A DNA stretch of 64,000 bases from CAKUFA01 sp963627465 (GTDB lineage Bacteria; Bacillota; Clostridia; Christensenellales; Aristaeellaceae): NCBI GenBank assembly GCA_963627465.1, contig CAVGBO010000027.1, forward strand, positions 1-64,000, given 5' to 3'. A model generated the notes under the pieces. The model did no database searches. It was not told where the DNA came from and saw only the letters and a program-made list of their open reading frames with translations. Shown piece by piece: positions 17,612 to 25,969 of this stretch (position 1 is the stretch's first letter; every line of letters begins with the position of its first letter). A program made the translations under genes and the position numbers.

Positions 17612-18322
17612 TTAGGGGTGCACGAAAGTACCCATGTCATTCCCCTGCAGCACATAGAGCAAGTTTTCCGGCACATCCAGGCCGAACACCCGTACCATGG
17701 GCACATGGTTCTCTGCGCACAGTGCAAAGGCAGAGGCGTCCATTACCTTCAGTCCCTTGGCCAAAGCATCCGCATAGGTAATGTCCTTAATGAGCACCGC
17801 CGTAGGATCCTTATGGGGATCAGCCGTATACACGCCATCGATGTTCTTGGCCATCAGGATAGCGTCCACCTGCATCTCAATGGCACGCAAAGCCACCGCC
17901 GTATCCGTGGAGAAGAAGGGATTGCCGCTGCCTGCCGCAAACAGTACCACCCGGCCTGCTGTCAAGTGGCGGCGTGCCTGCATGGCATTGAAAGGCTCCG
18001 CAAAACGATTCATGTCCACAGCGGACTGCACCACGGCGTCCACACCGGCTTGACGCAGGGCATCCGCAACGCACAGGCAGTTGATGACCGTGCCCAGCAT
18101 GCCCATCTGATCCGCCGTTACCGCATCCATGTGGGCAGCAGGACCCTGACGGCCACGCCAGATATTGCCTGCGCCAATCACAATGCCGATTTCCGTACCC
18201 ATCTCATGCATTTGGGCAATGACGCTGGCCACCCGGCGCACCTTGTCAAAATCAAACAGTTCACTGTCGCTCTTCAGAGCTTCGCCGCTCAGCTTGAGCA
18301 GTACCCGCTTATAGGCTGCCAT
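17612..18322 (-). CDS. pyrH: UMP kinase
   Basis: PyrH phosphorylates UMP to UDP. The 236-residue amino-acid-kinase-fold protein begins YKRVLLKLSGEAL and has IGIVIGAGNIWRGRQG and the late KGLKVMDASAFALC. An AAGGGGG site precedes the ATG. A strong hairpin with T run separates it from tsf, so its transcription is probably lowered relative to tsf. Confidence 0.97.
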   Translation of the reverse strand: MAAYKRVLLKLSGEALKSDSELFDFDKVRRVASVIAQMHEMGTEIGIVIGAGNIWRGRQGPAAHMDAVTADQMGMLGTVINCLCVADALRQAGVDAVVQSAVDMNRFAEPFNAMQARRHLTAGRVVLFAAGSGNPFFSTDTAVALRAIEMQVDAILMAKNIDGVYTADPHKDPTAVLIKDITYADALAKGLKVMDASAFALCAENHVPMVRVFGLDVPENLLYVLQGNDMGTFVHP

Positions 18323-18365
18323 GATTTTGTTCCCCCTTCTCTGTCGGTTCCCAATTGTTTTCCCG

Positions 18366-18400
18366 AAAAAAGGGGAACCGCATGCTTGATGCAGTTCCCC
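18366..18400 (-). terminator. Terminator between tsf and pyrH
   Basis: GGGGAAC...GCAT arms pair with ATGC...GTTCCCC around a short loop, followed by six T on the minus strand. It sits directly after the tsf stop. Confidence 0.85.
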
Positions 18401-18416
18401 TTCAGAACGCTTGAAA

Positions 18417-19343
18417 TTAAGCCTTCTTCATCTGTGCGGCAATTTCTTCAGCGAAATTGTCCTGCCGCTTTTCGATGCCCTCGCCACGCTCGTAACGGGT
18501 GAAGCGAACCACATCCACAGTGGCACCGGCAGCCTTGGCGATTTCACCCATCAAGCCCTTGATGGACTTGTCGGGATCCTTCACGAAGGGCTGATCCAGC
18601 AGGCACACTTCCTTGTAGTACTTCTCAATGCGGCCTTCCACCATACGATCAACGATCTTCTCAGGCTTGCCCTCATTGATGGCCTGGATGCGGAGGATTT
18701 CCTTCTCCTTCTCCAGCTTGGAAGCGTCCACTTCCTCACGGCGCACAGCTTCAGGACGGGCAGCAGCAATCTGCAGTGCCAGGTCATGAGCAAAGGCCTT
18801 TACTTCTTCATTTTCAGGCTTGTCGGTAGCCACCTCAACGATGACACCCACAGAGCCGCCCAGGTGGATGTAGGTAGACACCACACCAGTGGTCTCATAC
18901 CGCACGAAGCGGCGAATGCTGATCTTCTCGCCGATGGCAACCGTTGCATCGCTGACCAGGTCAGAGATGGTCTTGGTGTCATCGTCCACGAACTTCTGAG
19001 CCAGCAGCTCGTCCACATCAGCAGGCTTTGCTGCGGCGATGTGCTTTGCCACGTTGCTGCAGAAGCCCAGGAAGTTATCCGTACGGGCCACGAAGTCGGT
19101 CTCGCAGTTGATCTCAACGATCACGCCCACGGATCCGTTGTCGTTGGTGTACTGTGCCACAACGCCTTCAGCAGCAATGCGGCTGGCCTTCTTAGCAGCC
19201 TGAGAAAGTCCCTTCTCACGGAGCCACTCGATGGCCTTATCCATATCGCCTTCGCTTTCCACGAGGGCTTTCTTGCAATCCATCATGCCGGCGCTGGTGC
19301 GCTCACGCAGTTCCTTAACCATAGCAGAGGTAATCGCTGCCAT
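18417..19343 (-). CDS. tsf: Elongation factor Ts
   Basis: EF-Ts exchanges GDP for GTP on EF-Tu. The 308-residue product has the signature VKELRERTSAGMMDCKKALVE, with VNCETDFVAR-type INCETDFVARTDNF further on, and a full-length dimerisation domain. It follows rpsB after 40 bases. Confidence 0.97.
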   Translation of the reverse strand: MAAITSAMVKELRERTSAGMMDCKKALVESEGDMDKAIEWLREKGLSQAAKKASRIAAEGVVAQYTNDNGSVGVIVEINCETDFVARTDNFLGFCSNVAKHIAAAKPADVDELLAQKFVDDDTKTISDLVSDATVAIGEKISIRRFVRYETTGVVSTYIHLGGSVGVIVEVATDKPENEEVKAFAHDLALQIAAARPEAVRREEVDASKLEKEKEILRIQAINEGKPEKIVDRMVEGRIEKYYKEVCLLDQPFVKDPDKSIKGLMGEIAKAAGATVDVVRFTRYERGEGIEKRQDNFAEEIAAQMKKA

Positions 19344-19383
19344 TGGATCTCACCCTTTCTTATTCATTGATCAGGAAACGGGC

Positions 19384-20124
19384 TCAAGCCTCGGTGGTTT
19401 CCTCAGCCTTTGCTTCTTCAGCGGGTTCGGCTTCGGACTGCTCGCCCTGCTTGCCTTCCAGCACAGCATCAGCCATCTTGCCGGCGATCAGCTTCACAGC
19501 ACGGATAGCGTCGTCGTTGCCGGGGATCACGTAGTCGATTTCGTCAGGATCGCAGTTGGTATCCACGATACCCACGATCGGGATGCCCAGAATGCGAGCT
19601 TCGGTCACAGCGATGTGCTCCTTGCGGGGATCCACAACGAACAGTGCGCCGGGGAGCTTCTTCATTTCACGGATGCCGCCCAGGTTGGCTTCCAGCTTTT
19701 CACGCTCGTGGCACAGCTGGATAACTTCCTTCTTAGGCAGCAGGTCGAACTGACCATTCTGCTCCATGCGGTCGATCTGGTTCAGGCGATCGATCCGGGT
19801 GCGGATGGTACGGAAGTTGGTGAGCATGCCGCCCAGCCAACGGTTATTCACATAGTACATGTTGCAGCGCTTGGCTTCGGACTCGATGGACTCCTGAGCC
19901 TGCTTCTTGGTGCCAACGAACAGGATGGTCTTGCCTTCCATTGCGATGTCACGCACGAAAGCATAGGCTTCGTCGATCTTGCGAACGGTCTTCTGCAGGT
20001 CGATGATGTAGATGCCGTTGCGCTCAGTGAAGATGTACTGAGCCATTTTGGGGTTCCAGCGGCGGGTCTGGTGACCAAAGTGTACGCCCGCTTCCAGAAG
20101 CTGCTTCATGGAAATGACTGCCAT
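19384..20124 (-). CDS. rpsB: 30S ribosomal protein S2
   Basis: The 246-residue S2 has the signature VISMKQLLEAGVHFGHQTRR and the later LVFDPRKE-like FVVDPRKEHIA and PGNDDAIRA. The C-terminal 25 residues are rich in Glu and Ala. The ATG has an AAGGAGG site. A promoter at 20225-20253 and a structured leader precede it, typical of a ribosomal-protein mRNA under feedback control. Confidence 0.97.
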   Translation of the reverse strand: MAVISMKQLLEAGVHFGHQTRRWNPKMAQYIFTERNGIYIIDLQKTVRKIDEAYAFVRDIAMEGKTILFVGTKKQAQESIESEAKRCNMYYVNNRWLGGMLTNFRTIRTRIDRLNQIDRMEQNGQFDLLPKKEVIQLCHEREKLEANLGGIREMKKLPGALFVVDPRKEHIAVTEARILGIPIVGIVDTNCDPDEIDYVIPGNDDAIRAVKLIAGKMADAVLEGKQGEQSEAEPAEEAKAEETTEA

Positions 20125-20151
20125 TAGGGATTCCTCCTTGTTTTTTCCACC

Positions 20152-20203
20152 CTCTGCTCATGTGCGACCGGCCACTGCCAAGGCAGCACAAGCACTCGCA
20201 GAG
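20152..20203 (-). other. Structured rpsB leader
   Basis: On the minus strand CTCTGC and GCAGAG close a domain that contains a CTGCC-TT-GGCAG hairpin and further G/C-rich segments. It lies in the roughly 94-base untranslated leader of rpsB. Control by S2 protein is an inference from known ribosomal-protein leaders. Confidence 0.5.
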
Positions 20204-20224
20204 CAAAGGTGCGTAATCGTGTGC

Positions 20225-20253
20225 ATTATAGCATAGCCAGCAAAAATGTGCAA
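20225..20253 (-). promoter_or_regulatory. rpsB promoter
   Basis: -35 TTGCAC (20248-20253), 17-base spacer, and perfect -10 TATAAT (20225-20230) on the minus strand. Confidence 0.85.
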
Positions 20254-20281
20254 CCCCCTGCGAAAGGTTTTTCACGCCCTG

Positions 20282-21874
20282 TCACTGCTGATTGAACGTA
20301 TCAATGCCCCGCAGCAGTTCCAGCTCCCGTACGTCTCTTGCGGTGGTGTACATTTTTCTGGTCAGCACAGCCCCTTCCCGGTAATACAGGCAGATAAAGG
20401 GACAATCTTCCGCAAACTGTGCCTGAATTTTCAGCAAGGTTTCCTGATAGCCTGCCTGGGTGGTTTGGGTGCGCAGCTCGCTGCAAAGGTCGTTCATGGC
20501 GGAACTGTTGTACCGGCAGTAGTTGCCCGTGTTGGACTTCATCAGCAGGAAACCGGGATCCGGGCACACATCCATGGCATAGGAAACGAGCGCCAGGTCA
20601 AAGCCGCCGGCTTTCAGTTTCGTTGCCATATCGGACATGGTTAAGGTTTCTACCTTGCATTCAATGCCGATTTCCGCCAGCCAGTCGGAGATGGTGTTGG
20701 CCACCTCCACACGCACATCGTTATCCGGTTCTTCATAGACGTAGAAGCGCAGGTGAAGCCGCCAGCTGCCGGAGCCATCGTCCTTGGCTTTGTCACGAAC
20801 GCCATCCCCGTCGGTATCCACCCAGCCGGCTTCGTCCAGCAGCCGATTGGCCTCATCGATGTCCTGAGTGAAATAGGAAGTCAGATTGTCGTTATACATC
20901 CATGTGCCGGAGATCATGGGCGTATCCGTTCGGGAAACCATGCCCATGTAAATGGAGCTTGCCAGCTTATCCGCATTCACCACATAGCGGATGGCTTTGC
21001 GTACATTCACATCATCCAATGGCGAAGAGGAATGGTTCATCAGCAGAGTTTCCAGCTGATTGGTTCGGTAATCCAGGGAAAGATTTGTCATGCCAGACTT
21101 GTACTGGCTGGCTGCAATCAGTCGAGTAAAGATGGTATCCACCCGGGCGTACTCGTAATTCTCCAGCACTTCTTTGGCGGTGGATGCGCACTGGAACACA
21201 ATCTGCTTCACCTGCGGTCTGCCCTGCCACCAGTAGTCATTGGTTTCCAGCCAAATATTATTGCCTGCATCGAAGCTGGAAATCCGATAGGCACCTGTGC
21301 CCAGCGGATTATCCGCTTCCACTTCGCTGGCCTTTAACACCGGGAAGGTCATAGCGTACAGGATGCCGTAGTACTTTCGTGATGCTTTCACCACCACCGT
21401 GGTATCGTTGGTAGCAGAGATGCTCTTCACAAAGTACTTCAGGTTTTGATAATACCCCTTATCGCTGGAAGCATCATCGTTGGCACGGTTCAGGATGTAC
21501 TGAGCCGTAGCCACCACGTCATTGGCCGTCAGGGGCGTGCCATCGGAAAAATACACATTGCTGCGCAGATGGAACGTCCAGGTTTTCCCGCTGCCGGTTT
21601 CCTCCCAACTTTCCGCAAGCGAGGGCTGAGGCAGATAGTCATCATCAATGGTAATCAGGCTGTCATACACCAGGTCATAAACGCTCATAATATCCCGTTC
21701 TTGAGGATCCAGCGGACGAATCTGCGTGGTTTTCGTGGACTGAATGCCTACCACCAGGCTTTCTCCCACGTTGGTAGTGGCTGCTTCAGCGATGGGCAGC
21801 GTCCACAGCGTCAGGCACAGCGTCATCATCAGCAGCATCATCCGCCGCATAATAGAGGGCTTCATATACGCCAT
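20282..21874 (-). CDS. Orphan ABC transporter substrate-binding protein, family 5 (peptide/nickel type)
   Basis: The product has 530 residues with a signal peptide (MMLLMMTLCLTLWTLPIAEA|A) that lacks a lipobox cysteine after cleavage. The SBP_bac_5 fold is clear from YDSLITIDDDYLPQPSLAES, TWTFHLRSNVYFSDGTPLTA and IRYVVNADKLAS. Family members bind oligopeptides, nickel or other small ligands. No permease or ATPase lies beside it. Its first 89 bases overlap the end of the upstream transglycosylase gene in another frame, and the ribosome site is weak, so the exact start is uncertain (MKPSIM at 21865 is an alternative). Confidence 0.85.
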   Translation of the reverse strand: MAYMKPSIMRRMMLLMMTLCLTLWTLPIAEAATTNVGESLVVGIQSTKTTQIRPLDPQERDIMSVYDLVYDSLITIDDDYLPQPSLAESWEETGSGKTWTFHLRSNVYFSDGTPLTANDVVATAQYILNRANDDASSDKGYYQNLKYFVKSISATNDTTVVVKASRKYYGILYAMTFPVLKASEVEADNPLGTGAYRISSFDAGNNIWLETNDYWWQGRPQVKQIVFQCASTAKEVLENYEYARVDTIFTRLIAASQYKSGMTNLSLDYRTNQLETLLMNHSSSPLDDVNVRKAIRYVVNADKLASSIYMGMVSRTDTPMISGTWMYNDNLTSYFTQDIDEANRLLDEAGWVDTDGDGVRDKAKDDGSGSWRLHLRFYVYEEPDNDVRVEVANTISDWLAEIGIECKVETLTMSDMATKLKAGGFDLALVSYAMDVCPDPGFLLMKSNTGNYCRYNSSAMNDLCSELRTQTTQAGYQETLLKIQAQFAEDCPFICLYYREGAVLTRKMYTTARDVRELELLRGIDTFNQQ

Positions 21875-22802
21875 AAGCTTTTGTCACTCTCCCTGCATAT
21901 CTTTTTGTCGGTCCGTCAATCATGTTTTCCAGTTTAATCGTAACCCCATCCTCAGACATACTGGGATCGCTCAGCCAGCCGGTAACCTCCCCCTGCCCGG
22001 CATGGTAGGCTGCGGATACAAGAATCGGATCCCCACGGAAAAGCTTGGACAGATAACCCAAGTACCAAGTGCCGTATTTGATATTGGTTTCTGCGTCATA
22101 CATATTGTCGAAGCTGTAGCCGGTTTCCTTCAGCTTGCCGGCAATCCATTCGGCAGTATCCGGCATAATTTGCATCAGTCCCCTTGCGCCTACGGAAGAT
22201 TCCGCATCCGTGCGGTAGGAACTCTCGTTGAGAATAATGGCCTCCACAAAGGCAGGGTGGAGATTGTTCTCCGCTGCGTATTGCTCAATCAGATCTTTAT
22301 AATAGATGGGATGAGCGTCCACCACCCGCTGATACGCCGCTTCCCGCTCCTGCTGCCGCTGGGTCAGATAGGCCTGCATCAAGGACTGCGCCGTAAACAG
22401 TCCGGCAGAGAGGAAGAACAACACTGCCAGCGAAGCCACCAGCCAGGTGGGCATACGCTTGCCTGCCCGTTCTTTCTCCCGAACGGCAGCTTTCACCGGT
22501 CGTTCCATTTTGAGCGGCGGCAATTGCTCCCTGCTTTCCGTTTGCGGAACACGGTAAACCGCAGGTGTTACAGGTCTGCGCCGCTCTTGCCCTGCATCAG
22601 CAGGCCGTGCAGCTACCGCCGGCTGGGAAGGTATGGCTTCTCCATTGCCCGAACGGCGACGATAGCGAACCTGGGGCGTTGCCACTTCCGTTTCCGCAGG
22701 GGCAACCTGGCTGCTCGCCTCGGTAACAGCCGGGGTGCTTTCCGCCTCTTTGTATCGATCCGACCGGTGGGAAGGTCTACGGGGTGTTTGTACTTCGGTC
22801 AT
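21786..22802 (-). CDS. Membrane-anchored lytic transglycosylase (SLT domain)
   Basis: The start MTEVQTPRRPSHR overlaps the coaE stop by ATGA; the longer open frame lies in coaE. Residues 1-115 are a charged disordered cytoplasmic segment. One membrane helix follows (WLVASLAVLFFLSAGLFTA). The SLT domain has the catalytic glutamate in EAIILNESSYRTDAESSVGARGLMQIMP-type sequence, then NIKYGTWYLGYL and AAYHAGQGEV. It would cut glycan strands in peptidoglycan. The last 29 residues are Ala/Asp-rich because they are read from the signal-peptide region of the next gene in another frame. Confidence 0.88.
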   Translation of the reverse strand: MTEVQTPRRPSHRSDRYKEAESTPAVTEASSQVAPAETEVATPQVRYRRRSGNGEAIPSQPAVAARPADAGQERRRPVTPAVYRVPQTESREQLPPLKMERPVKAAVREKERAGKRMPTWLVASLAVLFFLSAGLFTAQSLMQAYLTQRQQEREAAYQRVVDAHPIYYKDLIEQYAAENNLHPAFVEAIILNESSYRTDAESSVGARGLMQIMPDTAEWIAGKLKETGYSFDNMYDAETNIKYGTWYLGYLSKLFRGDPILVSAAYHAGQGEVTGWLSDPSMSEDGVTIKLENMIDGPTKRYAGRVTKAYGVYEALYYAADDAADDDAVPDAVDAAHR

Positions 22803-23422
22803 TGCATCCTCCTGCCCCATGAGAGGCTTTCTGCCATTTCCCGGGCATACAGCTGCTTCACCATGCTTTGGGTTTCTTCCGGGGTGCCGTCTGTATGGAT
22901 CACCGTTTGTGCCCTTGCGGCTTTTTCCGCTGCCGGCATTTGGCTGGCGATACGGTTCATTGCCTGCTGCCGGGTCATGTGATCTCTCTCCATGAGCCGC
23001 TGAAGCTGCTTTTCCGGAGGGATATACACGCACCACACCGTGTCGCACAGGGTATCGTAACCAAACTCATACAGCAGGGGCATGTCCAGCACACACACCT
23101 TGACGCCATGTTGCTCTGCTTCCTTCATCCGTGCCATGGTTAGGCTGCGAATCAAGGGCTGCATGATGCCGTCCAGCTTGGCTTTTTCTGACGGGTTTTG
23201 AAACACCCGATCCCCCAGCATCCGTCGATTCAGCGTTCCATCTTCATGAAATACAGAATCCCCGAAAGCTGCGCGGATAGCCGTCAATCCATCACTGCCG
23301 GGTGCCACCGCTTCCCGGGAGAGCAGATCCCCATCGATAATGGTCGCCCCAAGGGATGCAAGGGCTGCCGATACGTTGCTTTTTCCGCAGGCGATGCCGC
23401 CTGTCAGGCCGATGATGCGCAT
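22799..23422 (-). CDS. coaE: Dephospho-CoA kinase
   Basis: CoaE performs the last step of coenzyme A synthesis. The 207-residue P-loop kinase begins MRIIGLTGGIACGKSN (Walker A) and has VLDMPLLYEFGYD and the lid segment RLMERDHMTRQQAMNRIASQ. It precedes the transglycosylase with a four-base overlap, an arrangement seen in other Clostridia. Confidence 0.95.
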   Translation of the reverse strand: MRIIGLTGGIACGKSNVSAALASLGATIIDGDLLSREAVAPGSDGLTAIRAAFGDSVFHEDGTLNRRMLGDRVFQNPSEKAKLDGIMQPLIRSLTMARMKEAEQHGVKVCVLDMPLLYEFGYDTLCDTVWCVYIPPEKQLQRLMERDHMTRQQAMNRIASQMPAAEKAARAQTVIHTDGTPEETQSMVKQLYAREMAESLSWGRRMQ

Positions 23423-23447
23423 AGCTTCCTTTCCTGTATACAGAACA

Positions 23448-23476
23448 GCCCGGAGAGGCCGTTATCCCCTCCGGGC
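23448..23476 (-). terminator. Probable terminator after telA
   Basis: GCCCGGAG and CTCCGGGC arms with a 13-base loop lie 16 bases beyond the telA stop. The T tract after it (TGTTCTGT) is weak. Confidence 0.5.
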
Positions 23477-23491
23477 ACACGGAAAACAAAC

Positions 23492-24655
23492 TTACAGATT
23501 GGTTTGCAGAAGCTTTTGCTTCAGCTCGGTTTCCATCTGTGCCATGGTCTTTTCAGCCTCAATGCGCTTCGTCCGTCCCTCCTGCTGGATGGTCATCACT
23601 TCATTGATGGTGTCAATCAGGCTCTGATTGGTCTGCACCAGGGTCTCGATATCGATAATGCCCCGTTCCGCTTCCTTAGCGGTTTCAACGGTGCCCATCT
23701 TCAGGGCTTCCGCATTCTTCTTCAGCAATTCGTTGGTCATGTCCGTTACGGCGGTCTGTGCCTTCAGTGCCTGTTGGCTGTGGTGCAGTCCCAGTGCCAG
23801 CACCATCTGGCTCTTCCACAGGGGCAGGGTGTTGCTCAGGGTAGACTGAATCCGCTCCACCAGCAGGCTGTCATTGTTCTGCAGCAGACGAATCTGGGGT
23901 GCCATCTGCATGGCCACCTGACGGGTCAGCTTCAGGTCGTGGAGCTTCTTTTCGAAGCGGTCACACTGGGCAGCCAGGTCGTTGGCCTGCTGAGCATCCA
24001 TGGCATCGCCGGACTTGGCAGCTTTGTCCTGCATTTCCTTCAGTTCGCCTTCACGCACCTGCTGGAGCTTTTCTTCACCGGCAATAATGTACAGGGTCAG
24101 CTGATGGAAATAGTCGCTGTTCTGGTCATACAGCCGGTCGAACATGGCCACGTCCTTCAGCAGCTGTGCCTGATAATTTTCCAAGGAGTCCGCAATGTTT
24201 TCCACATTGCCGCTGACCTTGGTATAGCGTGCCTTCATCCGCTCCACCGCATCAGTAGGCTTGCTGAACAGTTTCTTCAGCCCCTTAGGCTCCTCCGTGT
24301 CCGCTTCGAAGCCCTTCAGCTCCGTCACCAAATTGATCAGCATATTGCCGACTTCACCGGTGTCCTGTGTCTTCACCGCATCCAATGCCGTGTCAGAGAA
24401 ATCCGCAATCTTCTTCTGCGCATCTGCGCCGAACAGCAGCACATGATCAGGATTGGTCACGTCCAGCTTGCCCACAAAGTCCGCAATGGCCTTCCGCTCC
24501 GCATCTGTCAGCTGGCTGTCATCCAGCCGGGGAGATGCTTCCGGGGCAGCAGGAGCTGCGGCCGTCGTCTGCTGAATGGAGGCTGCGGCGGTCTCTTCCG
24601 CCTTGGGGGCAGGGGTATTCAGGGTCAGCAGCGGCATCTGATTGGTTTCGCTCAT
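23492..24655 (-). CDS. telA: TelA family toxic-anion-resistance-like protein
   Basis: The 387-residue soluble, mainly helical protein belongs to the TelA/KlaA family (PF05816), first linked to tellurite resistance and also to cell-envelope stress. The central part reads ERMKARYTKVSGNVENIADSL, then AGEEKLQQVREGE, AAQCDRFEKKLHDLKLTRQVAMQMAPQIRLLQNND and LPLWKSQMVLALGLHHSQQAL, all typical. The N-terminal 60 residues are Ala/Pro-rich. It directly follows an xpaC-like gene (14 bases), the common Clostridia pairing. The molecular activity is unknown. Confidence 0.88.
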   Translation of the reverse strand: MSETNQMPLLTLNTPAPKAEETAAASIQQTTAAAPAAPEASPRLDDSQLTDAERKAIADFVGKLDVTNPDHVLLFGADAQKKIADFSDTALDAVKTQDTGEVGNMLINLVTELKGFEADTEEPKGLKKLFSKPTDAVERMKARYTKVSGNVENIADSLENYQAQLLKDVAMFDRLYDQNSDYFHQLTLYIIAGEEKLQQVREGELKEMQDKAAKSGDAMDAQQANDLAAQCDRFEKKLHDLKLTRQVAMQMAPQIRLLQNNDSLLVERIQSTLSNTLPLWKSQMVLALGLHHSQQALKAQTAVTDMTNELLKKNAEALKMGTVETAKEAERGIIDIETLVQTNQSLIDTINEVMTIQQEGRTKRIEAEKTMAQMETELKQKLLQTNL

Positions 24656-24669
24656 GGTGATCTTCCTCC

Positions 24670-25497
24670 TCAGTTTTGCTCTTTTTTGCTCTGTTGTTCG
24701 GCAATAAAGGATGCGGCGTCCGGCACCTTCAGCACCGGCACGTCTGTTTGCTGCATCTGTTGGGCGGTGGCGGTGCGGGCTTCCTGCTTGGGAGTCTCCG
24801 CCATGGCGGCCACGCCGCTGTCGGTGAAGCCGTCCCGCTTCAGCATCTGTTCCAGCACATCCATATCCGTGGACACATCCAGCATGTTATCCTTGTACAG
24901 GTTATCCAGCTGCTTCTGGCAGGCGGTCAGCACCATGTCCATGCCACGGGTCAGGGTTGCATGGGCTTCCTGCATATCCTTTTCGGACACGCCACGCTGC
25001 TGCATGGTGCGATAGTTGGTAAGCATTTTCAGGGTGGTGGGCAGATAATAGTTCATAAACTTGCGGATCTGGGTAGCCTTGCCAGGCTTCTCCGCCACGG
25101 TGCGGAAGATCTGCACACACTTCTGGGAAAGCTCATCCATCTGCTTGGAAAGAGCTTCATCCGGGATGGCGTCATTCTCCGCACGGATCTGTCGGAGCAT
25201 CTCCTGCCCCTTGGTAATGACCCCGTCCGCGATTTCGTCCCCGGTGAGGGGCAGCTCCTCTACGTCCTTCTTCAGGGTATTGGCCGCCTGATCCTGCCGG
25301 TTATGGGTGGTCAAATCCAGATCCGTAGCCATAATGGACACCACCTTGCCCACCAGCAAGGAAAGTCCTGCACCGATTAAAATGCCTGGCAGCGTCACCG
25401 GCGGGAAAATCAAGGAATATACGACTGCCGTTGCGCCAAAGGCGATGATGCCAGCCTTCAGGGGCTTGCCTTTTGCGTCCTTCTTCTTCTGACTCAT
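24670..25497 (-). CDS. XpaC-like membrane protein (5-bromo-4-chloroindolyl phosphate hydrolysis family)
   Basis: Starting at MSQKKKDAKGKPLKAG, the 275-residue protein has two adjacent membrane segments (AGIIAFGATAVVYSLIF, LPGILIGAGLSLLVGKVVSIM). A helical cytoplasmic domain follows (FRTVAEKPGKATQIRKFMNYYLPTTLKML), the hallmark of XpaC proteins. The pair xpaC-telA recurs in Bacillota; the function is undetermined. The frame extends upstream to 25620 but enters the hairpin array and has no ribosome site there. Its leader is the repeat at 25549-25839. Confidence 0.82.
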   Translation of the reverse strand: MSQKKKDAKGKPLKAGIIAFGATAVVYSLIFPPVTLPGILIGAGLSLLVGKVVSIMATDLDLTTHNRQDQAANTLKKDVEELPLTGDEIADGVITKGQEMLRQIRAENDAIPDEALSKQMDELSQKCVQIFRTVAEKPGKATQIRKFMNYYLPTTLKMLTNYRTMQQRGVSEKDMQEAHATLTRGMDMVLTACQKQLDNLYKDNMLDVSTDMDVLEQMLKRDGFTDSGVAAMAETPKQEARTATAQQMQQTDVPVLKVPDAASFIAEQQSKKEQN

Positions 25498-25548
25498 GGT
25501 ATTCCTTTCTCCTGACCAAGGCAGTGTCAACATCGGAACATCACCATA

Positions 25549-25839
25549 AGAAACAAGGCACTGCCTTATTTCATGGCATCGACAAAGTGGCCTTGCCACT
25601 TTGTCGAGTTTTGCACTCACTCACTGGTCGAACGACTTCGTCGTTCGACCGGCCGTTCGTTCGCGTAATGAAGCAATCCTTCGGATTGCCGCGAAAATCG
25701 CCGCACAGGGGCTTCGCCCCGTTTGAACGCCCCGAAGGGGCTCGCCGATTTTCGATCTATGGTTGAAGGGCTTGCGATCCCTCCAACGCCTCCCAAGGTT
25801 TGTTGATGGTCTGAAACAAGGCTCTGCCTTATTTCAGAC
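25549..25839 (-). repeat. Array of eight consecutive hairpins, mostly with 3-base loops, in the xpaC-telA leader
   Basis: Between xpaC and the promoter at 25843-25871 the sequence folds as follows (plus coordinates). Arms 25550-25559/25563-25572 (10 bp). Arms 25579-25591/25595-25607 (13 bp). Arms 25626-25636/25640-25650 (11 bp). Arms 25673-25679/25683-25689 (7 bp). An outer stem CGAAAATCG 25692-25700/25746-25754 encloses 25708-25712/25716-25720 and 25729-25733/25737-25741. Then 25763-25770/25779-25786 (loop 8) and 25809-25822/25826-25839 (14 bp). Seven have exactly three unpaired bases. The two end hairpins share the core AAACAAGGC...GCCTTATTT. No gene is visible in the array. Confidence 0.8.
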
Positions 25840-25842
25840 TCC

Positions 25843-25871
25843 ATTATAGCATACTTCCCGGCCGGTGAAAA
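25843..25871 (-). promoter_or_regulatory. Probable promoter of xpaC-telA, upstream of the hairpin array
   Basis: On the minus strand -10 TATAAT (25843-25848) and -35 TTTTCA (25866-25871) are 17 bases apart. Transcription from here would begin at or next to the first hairpin and read through the whole array, giving a leader of about 340 bases. Confidence 0.55.
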
Positions 25872-25969
25872 GTGGCGACTTTCCCAAAGTACTGCCGTGC
25901 AGGGAACGCTTCGAATACGCAATCATCGGGCACGCTCATCTTCAAGGTAACTGTACGAGCAGTTTTATC

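Noticed and set aside
25549..25839. CRISPR array or tRNA cluster as explanation of the repeats
   Set aside because: There are no equal direct repeats with unique spacers. The hairpins differ from one another and none folds as tRNA.
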